DNA from: CAXBCP01 sp038120765
Lineage (GTDB): Bacteria; Pseudomonadota; Alphaproteobacteria; MPNO01; UBA830
DNA: 7,808 nucleotides
Direction: 5' to 3'
Assembly (NCBI GenBank): GCA_038120765.1
Contig: JAYOMI010000137.1
Location: 1 to 7,808, forward strand
Shown here: piece by piece, positions 1-5,735 of the stretch
Layout of the letters: each line of letters starts with the position of its first letter
Numbering within the stretch: the stretch's first letter is position 1
Notes under the pieces: generated by a model
What the model saw: only the letters and a program-made list of their open reading frames with translations
Told to the model about the DNA's origin: nothing
Database searches by the model: none
Made by a program: the position numbers and the translations under genes

Positions 1-1
1 G

Positions 2-178
2 GGGCGCGCCGCGCTCGGGCTGGAACCGGGCTGGGCCGTTGATGTTATTTCGGGGGTCGGCAATTACGGCGAGATATTCGAACGCTACCTCGGCAAGGAT
101 ACGCCCGTCGGCCTCGCACGCGGGCTCAACGCGCAGTGGAAGGATGGCGGGCTGATGTATGCCGCACCCTTCCGGTGA
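2..178 (+). CDS. aapJ: Amino-acid ABC transporter periplasmic binding protein, C-terminal end only (AapJ/BztA-like)
   Basis: Only the last 58 codons are present; the gene begins before the window. The frame starting at base 2 is open to a TGA at 176-178. It reads through GVGNYGEIFERYLG, then LARGLNAQWKDGGLMYAAPF and a final Arg. This tail is typical of the Aap/Bzt group of periplasmic amino-acid binding proteins, in which a GNYGE(I/M)FERN-like stretch is followed by an LxRGLNxLWxxGGLMYAPP-like end. By family knowledge the mature protein captures L-amino acids in the periplasm and hands them to the two permeases encoded next. The permease gene follows 38 bases downstream on the same strand, which fits the usual aapJQMP order. 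The symbol rests on a short fragment plus gene order. A BztA name would be equally defensible. Confidence 0.85.
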   Translation, partial: GRAALGLEPGWAVDVISGVGNYGEIFERYLGKDTPVGLARGLNAQWKDGGLMYAAPFR

Positions 179-216
179 GATGCTTTGTATCCGTCCGCTA
201 GAATGCCACAGCGCCC

Positions 217-1413
217 TTGACCGCCCCGTCTGCCCTCTCTTCCGGCCATGCCGGAACGGTACGCCCCTGGCGGAACGAAAACGTCCGTACCGTCGCTGTT
301 CAGATCGGCGTCGTCCTCGCGGTTTTCGGAATCGTCGCCTGGGCGATCGGCAATGTCGCCGCCAACTTCGCCGCCCTCGACAAAACGTTCAGCTTTCGCT
401 TCCTGTGGGAACTGCCCGCAGGCTACGACATCAACCAGCGGCTGATCAGCTACACCAACCAGGATTCTCATCTTCGGGCCGCCCTTGTCGGGTTGCTGAA
501 TACCGGCCTGGTGGCGCTCGTCGGCATCTTCCTGGCGACGGTGCTGGGCTTCGCCGTCGGCATCCTGCGGCTGTCGCATAACTGGCTGGTCTCGCGGATC
601 GCCTATGTCTATGTGGAATTCACCCGGAACACGCCGGTCCTGCTGCTGATCCTGCTGTGGCACGGGATCATCATCAACACCCTGCCCCATCCGCGCCAGG
701 CACTGTCTTTCGGCGGGTCGGTGTTCCTGTCCAACCGCGGGTTCTACGTACCGTCGCCCGTGATCGAGCCGGGGTTCTGGTGGGTCGTCGTGGTTTTCTG
801 CGCCGGCCTTCTCGGTGTCGCCCTGCTGTACAGGCACGGCCGGCGACAAATGGCGGCGACCGGCATCCGCAAACCCTACGCGCTCTACGGCACCGGACTT
901 GCCATCGCGGCGACGGTCCTCGCCTTCTACGCGGCCGGCGCGCCGGTCACGCTGGACCGCCCCGCGCTGCGCGGGTTCAACTACCAGGGAGGCGTGACGC
1001 TTATCCCGGAATTCGTGGCCCTGACCTGGGCGCTCGCATTCTATACATCTGGATTTATCGCGGAGAACGTGCGCTCGGGCATCATTTCGGTCGACCGCGG
1101 CCAGACGGACGCGGCGCGCGCGCTCGGTCTGACCGCCAACAGAACGATAAAACTCGTGATCCTGCCCCAGGCGATGCGGGTGATCGTGCCGCCGCTGACG
1201 TCCTCCTATCTCGACCTGATGAAGAACTCGTCGCTTGCCATCGCAATCGGCTATATGGACCTTGTCGCGACGCTCGGCGGCATCACCCTGACCCAGACCG
1301 GGCGGGAAATGGAAACCATGCTGCTGGTGATGGCGATCTACCTCGCCATCTCCCTGTCGATTTCTTGGGGCATGAATATCTATAACCGTCGCCAGAGACT
1401 GGTCGAACGATGA
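217..1413 (+). CDS. aapQ: Amino-acid ABC transporter permease, AapQ/BztB-like
   Basis: This is an inner-membrane subunit of a polar amino-acid importer, 398 residues, the usual size for AapQ. A first hydrophobic segment lies at about residues 25-48. The periplasmic stretch contains PAGYDINQRLISY, a family hallmark (residues 67-79), and the membrane domain begins at about residue 88. The region VEFTRNTPVLLLILLW (133-148) is typical of the HisMQ permease family. The cytoplasmic EAA loop that docks on the ATPase is at about 282-320: SGFIAENVRSGI, then DAARALGLT and ILPQAM. The only possible start is TTG at 217: an in-frame TAG lies at 199-201 and no ATG or GTG occurs before the first membrane segment. 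No clear ribosome binding site precedes it. A five-codon ATG ORF (203-220) ends on the same bases, so translational coupling is possible. The TGA overlaps the next gene's ATG. Confidence 0.93.
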   Translation: MTAPSALSSGHAGTVRPWRNENVRTVAVQIGVVLAVFGIVAWAIGNVAANFAALDKTFSFRFLWELPAGYDINQRLISYTNQDSHLRAALVGLLNTGLVALVGIFLATVLGFAVGILRLSHNWLVSRIAYVYVEFTRNTPVLLLILLWHGIIINTLPHPRQALSFGGSVFLSNRGFYVPSPVIEPGFWWVVVVFCAGLLGVALLYRHGRRQMAATGIRKPYALYGTGLAIAATVLAFYAAGAPVTLDRPALRGFNYQGGVTLIPEFVALTWALAFYTSGFIAENVRSGIISVDRGQTDAARALGLTANRTIKLVILPQAMRVIVPPLTSSYLDLMKNSSLAIAIGYMDLVATLGGITLTQTGREMETMLLVMAIYLAISLSISWGMNIYNRRQRLVER

Positions 1414-2546
1414 CAGCGCACCCGCCGCCTTCCCGTTCCTACCCGCCCGGCGAACACCCGGACCTGCCGCCGCCCCCCGCGACGACGGGCATTCCCGGCT
1501 GGCTGCGGTCCAATCTGTTTTCATCGCCGTTCAACAGCCTGATGACGGTGCTGGCGGTCTGGCTGATCTATCTGTTCGTCGATGCCGCCGGCGGCTGGAT
1601 GATCTTCGATTCCGTCCTCCATGCAGACTCGCGCGTTGCCTGTCAGGCGATCGACAGCGGCGCCTGCTGGGCGGTCGTCACGACCCGGCTCGACCAGTTC
1701 GTCTACGGCTTCTATCCCGCCGCCGAACGCTGGCGGCCGAACCTCGCATTCGCGCTTCTGCTGGCGGCCCTTGTGCCGGTCCTCTTCAGCGCGGTGCCCA
1801 TGCGGCGCGCCCTGCTCTGGTGTGCTGCGGCGTATCCCTTCGTCGCCGCCTGGCTGATCCATGGCGGGTTCGGCCTGCCGGTCGTCGAGACCGGACGCTA
1901 CGGCGGATTCATGCTGACACTTATTATCGGTGTGACGGGTATATCGGCATCGCTGCCGCTCGGGATTCTGCTGGCGCTGGGCCGGCAATCAAAGCTGCTG
2001 GCGCTGCGCATACTCTCCACCGCCTTTATCGAGTTTTCCCGCGGCGTGCCGCTGATAACGCTGCTGTTCGTGGCCTCCACGATGCTGAACTATTTCCTGC
2101 CGCCGGGGACAAGTTTCGATCTGCTCGTGCGCGTGCTCATCATGGTCTCGCTATTCGCCGCGGCGTATCTCGCAGAAGCGGTGCGCGGCGGATTGCAGGC
2201 GATCCCGCGCGGGCAATACGAAGCCGCCGAAGCGCTCGGCCTGTCGCGCTGGACGACGACGCGCCGGATTATTCTTCCCCAGGCCCTCAAAATCGCAATC
2301 CCCGGCATGGTCAACGTCTTCGTCGGGCTCTACAAGGACTCCACGCTGGTCGTGATCATCGGCCTGCTCGATCCGCTCGGCATCGCCCGCGCCGTGCTTG
2401 CCGACGCAAAATGGAACGGGCTTGCGACCGAGACCTATCTGTTTGTCGCGCTGTTCTTCTTCCTGAGCTGCTTTGCGATCTCGCGCTATTCGCTCTGGCT
2501 TGAACGCCGTCTTGCGACCGGCCATCAAAGGGCGTCCATGCCATGA
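1410..2546 (+). CDS. aapM: Amino-acid ABC transporter permease, AapM/BztC-like
   Basis: This is the second membrane subunit of the importer, 378 residues. It starts with a proline-rich cytoplasmic tail (about residues 1-28), then WLRSNLFSSPFNSLMT leading into a first membrane segment at about 43-57. The periplasmic part holds paired cysteines (Cys78 and Cys86, in the ACQAIDSGACWA stretch) and GFYPAAERWRPNLA (100-113), both characteristic of AapM. Further membrane segments follow. The EAA loop is at about 256-295: EAVRGGLQAIPRGQYEAAEA, then GLSR and IILPQA. GLYKDSTLV follows at 306-314. The ATG at 1410 overlaps the TGA of aapQ (ATGA), and the end overlaps aapP in the same way, so the three genes are almost certainly translationally coupled. 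By analogy the two permeases form a heterodimeric channel through which the binding protein's cargo passes. Confidence 0.94.
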   Translation: MTAHPPPSRSYPPGEHPDLPPPPATTGIPGWLRSNLFSSPFNSLMTVLAVWLIYLFVDAAGGWMIFDSVLHADSRVACQAIDSGACWAVVTTRLDQFVYGFYPAAERWRPNLAFALLLAALVPVLFSAVPMRRALLWCAAAYPFVAAWLIHGGFGLPVVETGRYGGFMLTLIIGVTGISASLPLGILLALGRQSKLLALRILSTAFIEFSRGVPLITLLFVASTMLNYFLPPGTSFDLLVRVLIMVSLFAAAYLAEAVRGGLQAIPRGQYEAAEALGLSRWTTTRRIILPQALKIAIPGMVNVFVGLYKDSTLVVIIGLLDPLGIARAVLADAKWNGLATETYLFVALFFFLSCFAISRYSLWLERRLATGHQRASMP

Positions 2547-3271
2547 TCCGGATTGCGGGGCTCCATAAATGGTACGGCGACTTTCACGCCCTGAAGGATA
2601 TCGATCTCTCCGTCAGCGAGGGGGAGCGCATCGTCATCTGCGGTCCGTCGGGCTCAGGCAAATCGACCCTGATCCGCTGCATCAACCGGCTGGAAGACCA
2701 CCAGCGGGGATCGATTTCCGTCGGCGGCACCGAGCTGACCCAGGATGTCCGCGACATCGAACGCATCCGGTCCGAAGTCGGGATGGTGTTCCAGCATTTC
2801 AATCTTTTCCCGCACCTGACCGTGCTGGAGAACTGCACGCTCGCTCCCCTGTGGGTGCGTAAAATGCCGGCGGCGGCCGCAGAGGCGCGGGCGCGGGAAT
2901 ACCTCGCGCGGGTGCGCATACCGGAACAGGCCGACAAGTATCCGGGACAACTATCGGGCGGTCAGCAGCAGCGCGTCGCCATTGCCCGCGCGCTCTGTAT
3001 GGAACCGAAGGTCATGCTGTTCGACGAGCCGACATCCGCGCTTGATCCGGAAATGATCAAGGAAGTGCTCGACACCATGATAGAGCTTGCCGAAAGCGGC
3101 ATGACCATGCTGGTCGTCTCGCACGAAATGGGATTCGCCCGGCGCGTGGCCGACCGGGTGATCTTCATGGATGGCGGCGAGATCATCGAAGATGCCCCGC
3201 CCGCCGATTTCTTCGACAATCCGCAAAATGAACGGACCCGGCTATTCCTCAGCCGGATCCTCGATCACTGA
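2543..3271 (+). CDS. aapP: Amino-acid ABC transporter ATP-binding protein, AapP/GlnQ-like
   Basis: This is the cytoplasmic ATPase that powers the importer, 242 residues, a normal length for the PAAT ATPases. All nucleotide-binding motifs are intact: Walker A GPSGSGKST (34-42), Q-loop Gln84 in MVFQHFNLFPHLTVLEN, signature LSGGQQQRVAIARAL (137-151), Walker B VMLFDEPTSALDPE (157-170) and the switch His194 in VVSHEMGFAR. The HFNLFPHLTVLEN and GFARRVADRVIFMDGGEI stretches are typical of the GlnQ/AapP group. It starts at the ATG inside the ATGA overlap with aapM; AAAGGG about 10 bases upstream may help initiation. It is the last gene of the + strand operon. Its TGA lies only 16 bases from the end of the oppositely oriented pseudogene, and I see no hairpin with a T-run between them. 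Confidence 0.96.
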   Translation: MIRIAGLHKWYGDFHALKDIDLSVSEGERIVICGPSGSGKSTLIRCINRLEDHQRGSISVGGTELTQDVRDIERIRSEVGMVFQHFNLFPHLTVLENCTLAPLWVRKMPAAAAEARAREYLARVRIPEQADKYPGQLSGGQQQRVAIARALCMEPKVMLFDEPTSALDPEMIKEVLDTMIELAESGMTMLVVSHEMGFARRVADRVIFMDGGEIIEDAPPADFFDNPQNERTRLFLSRILDH

Positions 3272-3287
3272 GATTAAAAGTTACGCC

Positions 3288-4765
3288 CTATTCGGCCGCT
3301 ACCGGCGCGGCAGACGGCACATCGTAACTATTGAGAATATCGTCTACGACGCTTTCCCATTCGCCCCATTCCGCCGTCAGGAAATTGTAGTTCGTGACGA
3401 TAAAGCTGGGACCGGCATAAAACCGTTCGTACTGCATGTGGCGCCCGGCAAAGTCGGAACCAAGCAGATCCCTGGCAAGTTTCAGCACCTTCATTCTATC
3501 GACCGCGGACTCGCCCGGCACCGACCAGTAGGTATCGAACGTCTCTTTCATCTCCGGATCGTCAATGACCGAAATGTCGGCGGGAAACTGGAAAGGTCCC
3601 CCTCCGAGCAGTTCCGAAACCGTCTCGCAGATACGCGAATGATTGGTGGTGCACTAGTGCAGCGCGGCATACATGTAGCGGCGGTTAATATTGACGAAAC
3701 CGGGCGCGTGATCGTCTTCGAGGTTCTCGACCTGTCCGTAGATCATCGCTTCCAGCGCCGACAGACTGGCGGCCAGCGAACCGAGGGTCGTCTGCACGGC
3801 CGGGATATGACGGATCGAATTCATCTCTGTGACGCGGTTAGCAAGACCGACGATCAGCTTCAGCTTTTCCCAGAAACGGATATTGGACTGATGGTTACCC
3901 ATCGCGTGTGCCGGGGTAATCATGTAGATTTCCCGCGACAGATCTACCGCTTCCAGGGTGAAAACGCGATCCCACGGCACGAACACGTTGTCGAAAATAA
4001 CCATCGAATCCGTCTCGTCGAAACGGAAGGCGAGCGGGTTGTCGAATTCGCTGACGGCGTATTTCTCAAACGGCTTGCGCGCCCACATCCTCACGCCCGG
4101 CGCATTCAGCGGCACGGCACAGGTCACGGATTCCTTTTCCTGGCCGGGACCCAGCGGCAGCAGATTCCCGATCCACGTTTCATCGGCGAAGACGGCGGAC
4201 GTACCGAGCATCTTCATCCCGTCTATGACGATGCCGTCATCGCGTTCTTCCACCACTTTAAGCGTCGGCACCTTCATGCCTGAGCGCTGATACAGCTCCG
4301 GCTTGCGTGCGCCCTGCGGCGGCAAAACCGTATAGGTGGCGCAGATGTCGTTGTCGCGCATGTATTTGTAATAATTGACGAGGTTGTCGCCGAACCCGGG
4401 TCGGATTCCGTCGAAGATATCGGGCCGCATCGCAAGGCCCGCGACGAAGGACGACACGTGATCCGGAGACCGGCCAAGAAGCCCATGCGACCATTGTGCG
4501 ACCCTCCGATGGGTCTCGGTTCGTTTTCGAAGATCGTCCTTCGTTTCGGCTGCAGGTACCATGCCGAATGACGCTCGCCATCCTCTTCATAAGACATCAG
4601 ATCGATATTCTCGGGCGCGCGCTTGTTGTCGTAAATCCGGGCGAAAGACTGCGCTGCATTTCGGAAAGCGGGATGCGTCGTAACATCATCGACCAGTTCG
4701 TTTCCGATATAGACCTTGCGGCCGTCACGAAGACCTTCGAGATAATCCTGTCCGGTTTTAAGCAT
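3288..4765 (-). pseudogene. Broken HpaB-family flavin-dependent monooxygenase (paralog of the gene at 5724-7211)
   Basis: Read from an ATG at 4765 (MLKTGQDYLEG), this region matches the intact paralog from end to end, but two lesions interrupt it. First, after codon 83 (CAG, 4552-4550) one base is missing: homology continues in the -1 frame from GCC at 4550 (AAETKDDLRKR, matching KAKTRDDLRRR). Second, at 3656-3654 a TAG replaces the TGG of Trp371; downstream homology (ICETVSELLGGGPFQFPADI, then DTYWSVPGES and GSDFAGRHMQYERFY) continues in the same frame to a TAG at 3288-3290. With the base restored the product would be about 492 residues, against 495 for the paralog. The start has a good ribosome binding site (AAGGGGAG, 7 bases before ATG) and its own promoter/operator region. 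There is no heptameric slippery site at the frame change, so programmed frameshifting is unlikely. Sequencing error is the main alternative. The two lesions together favour genuine decay. Confidence 0.88.
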
Positions 4766-4772
4766 GTCGAGA

Positions 4773-4780
4773 CTCCCCTT
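4773..4780 (-). promoter_or_regulatory. Ribosome binding site of the broken monooxygenase
   Basis: On the - strand AAGGGGAG is followed by 7 bases and then the ATG at 4765-4763. It decides the start: an ATG 11 codons further out (4798) keeps the frame but adds MKPINWKGSLD, which the intact paralog lacks in its own annotatable start. MLKTGQ is the shared N-terminus. Confidence 0.7.
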
Positions 4781-4804
4781 CCAATTGATCGGCTTCACAT
4801 TTGA

Positions 4805-4817
4805 CTAATATTATTAG
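4805..4817. promoter_or_regulatory. 13-bp perfect palindrome abutting the first
   Basis: CTAATA, a central T, and TATTAG form a perfect 6+1+6 inverted repeat that shares three bases with the 19-bp palindrome. It is nearer to the start codon on the - strand and may be a second operator half or part of the -10 region. The AT-rich composition raises the chance of accidental symmetry. Confidence 0.4.
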
Positions 4818-4842
4818 CTAACTTATTTAGCTATACAATCAA
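4814..4842 (-). promoter_or_regulatory. Candidate sigma-70-type promoter for the broken monooxygenase
   Basis: On the - strand TTGATT (4842-4837) is a fair -35 element. About 17 bases downstream is the TA-rich AGCTAAT/TAATAAT stretch that could serve as the -10. The exact -10 cannot be fixed by eye. The palindromes cover the spacer and the -10, which is where a repressor would block RNA polymerase. Confidence 0.4.
4815..4833. promoter_or_regulatory. 19-bp perfect palindrome, likely repressor operator
   Basis: TAGCTAA, a 5-base spacer CTTAT, and TTAGCTA form a perfect 7+7 inverted repeat. Each half also contains the self-complementary core TAGCTA, and the left half extends to TTAGCTAA (4814-4821). 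It lies in a sharply AT-rich patch 50-70 bases before the start of the broken monooxygenase. Size and shape suit a dimeric winged-helix repressor of MarR type, and a MarR gene lies in the same cluster. Assigning that regulator to this site is inference. Confidence 0.6.
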
Positions 4843-4874
4843 AAAAAAGCGACGGGAAAACCAATCCCCGCCGC
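4841..4874 (-). terminator. Intrinsic terminator after the binding-protein-like gene
   Basis: On the - strand GCGGCGGGGA pairs with TTCCCGTCGC (10 base pairs, two of them G-U) around the 6-base loop TTGGTT. Eight T follow at once (4848-4841). The hairpin begins 33 bases after the TAG of the gene at 4908-5636. This is a textbook rho-independent terminator, and it separates the marR/monooxygenase/binding-protein unit from the downstream pseudogene. Its T-run leads directly into the -35 element of the pseudogene's promoter. Confidence 0.87.
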
Positions 4875-4907
4875 CCTCTCGGTCCTGTCAAGTACCGGCG
4901 CGCCCGC

Positions 4908-5636
4908 CTATCGGGCGGATGCCACAGACAGCCGGCCGACCACCCCGTGTTTTTCGATAAGCCGGGCGATCAGGCCGCTCGCTTTCGCATCTTCGACAAC
5001 ATCCGACAGATATGCCGCCGCCTCGGGTTTTGTCCGGGCGGTACCGACCGCCTGCTGCACCGCCGTAAACTGGCCGACGAGGATACGGCCGCCAGGCACC
5101 TTGTCGAGATCGCCGTTCAGGGCGGGACGCAGGCCCGCCAGCGCATCCAGTTTCTCGGTCAGGAAAAGCTCCAGCGCGCCCGGCAGGCCCTGCGCCCTGA
5201 GCAGCTCCGCATGTTTCAGGCTGCGCGAGAGATAGAGATCGTAGGCGCTGCGCCCGGACACGGCGATCCGCACGCCTTCGGCATCCACGTCTTCGACGGT
5301 TTTCAGCGGTGAGCCTTCAGGCACCAGATACGTCGCCTCGATCTCCACATAGGCCGCGGTGAAGGCGATTTTCTCGGCGCGGCTCGCCTCGGCGCCGATC
5401 AGGCCGATATCCCATACGTCTTCCGTCACCGCGTCCGCCAGTTCGCCGGGCATCGGAAACTGAACATAGGATACCGGCACGCCGAGACCGTCCGCGATAT
5501 GCCGCGCGAATTCCGGCCCGACCCCATCCGGGTCGCCCGACGGGGTCGCGCCCGTGACCAGCAATTTGTTGGCCAAGTTGATCCCGGCGCGCAGGACGCC
5601 TGTCGGCGCAAGCTGATCGCGGATTTCGTCTGACAT
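4908..5636 (-). CDS. Leaderless solute-binding-protein-fold protein (family 3, PBPb)
   Basis: This protein has 242 residues and the two-lobe fold of family 3 solute-binding proteins: GVLRAGINLANKLLV (13-27), VWDIGLIGAEASRAEKIAFT (74-93), AYVEIEATYLVPEGSPL (95-111), GVRIAVSGRSAYDLYL (121-136) and a C-terminal helix ending GLIARLIEKHGV (221-232). It has no signal peptide, so it probably stays in the cytoplasm, unlike a true transport receptor. I recall similar leaderless proteins in rhizobia annotated only as transporter substrate-binding domain proteins. It could be a ligand sensor, or an enzyme: cyclohexadienyl dehydratases share this fold. The function is unknown. The start is taken as ATG 5636, with GGGA and AAGAAG upstream; a TTG at 5654 would add six residues but no leader. 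It lies between the two monooxygenase copies, 87 bases after the intact one. Confidence 0.85.
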   Translation of the reverse strand: MSDEIRDQLAPTGVLRAGINLANKLLVTGATPSGDPDGVGPEFARHIADGLGVPVSYVQFPMPGELADAVTEDVWDIGLIGAEASRAEKIAFTAAYVEIEATYLVPEGSPLKTVEDVDAEGVRIAVSGRSAYDLYLSRSLKHAELLRAQGLPGALELFLTEKLDALAGLRPALNGDLDKVPGGRILVGQFTAVQQAVGTARTKPEAAAYLSDVVEDAKASGLIARLIEKHGVVGRLSVASAR

Positions 5637-5668
5637 GCTTCTTATTCCCGGCAAATTGGTGAAGCCGG

Positions 5669-5698
5669 ATATTAGGCATCGCAGACGAAGTCCGGCAA
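5669..5698 (-). promoter_or_regulatory. Weak candidate promoter before the binding-protein-like gene
   Basis: On the - strand TTGCCG (5698-5693) and TAATAT (5674-5669) are separated by 18 bases. Each matches four of six consensus positions, 32 bases before the ATG at 5636. This would allow expression independent of the upstream monooxygenase. The match is modest and found by eye only. Confidence 0.22.
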
Positions 5699-5713
5699 GT
5701 CACGGACAAGCCA

Positions 5714-5735
5714 GCGGCGGAGACTACTCCGCCGC
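5714..5735 (-). other. Perfect 9-bp hairpin with the monooxygenase stop codon in its loop
   Basis: GCGGCGGAG and CTCCGCCGC pair perfectly around a 4-base loop that contains the TAG stop (5724-5726). No T-run follows on the - strand, so it is not a normal intrinsic terminator. It may stabilise the 3' end of the monooxygenase message or partly reduce read-through into the binding-protein gene. The upstream arm is coding sequence for the Ala-Ala-Glu end. Confidence 0.5.

Noticed and set aside
85..1524. 479-codon open frame on the - strand opposite aapQ
   Set aside because: Its Arg/Gly/Asp/Gln-rich, low-complexity composition is what the complement of a GC-rich gene gives. The + strand frame encodes a clear permease with its family motifs.
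3272..3287. Bidirectional terminator between aapP and the pseudogene
   Set aside because: The 16-base gap has a short A-run but no stem of useful length on either side.
3654..3656. Amber codon read as pyrrolysine or otherwise suppressed
   Set aside because: The paralog has an ordinary Trp there, a G-to-A change explains it, and the gene also has a frameshift. There is no sign of Pyl machinery in the window.
3171..4283. 370-codon open frame on the + strand over the pseudogene
   Set aside because: It overlaps the aapP end and the homologous monooxygenase sequence on the other strand. It has no family motif, and its composition is that of a shadow frame.
4540..4560. Programmed -1 frameshift in the broken monooxygenase
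   Set aside because: No X-XXY-YYZ slippery heptamer lies at the frame change, and a separate in-frame stop codon further on also blocks translation.
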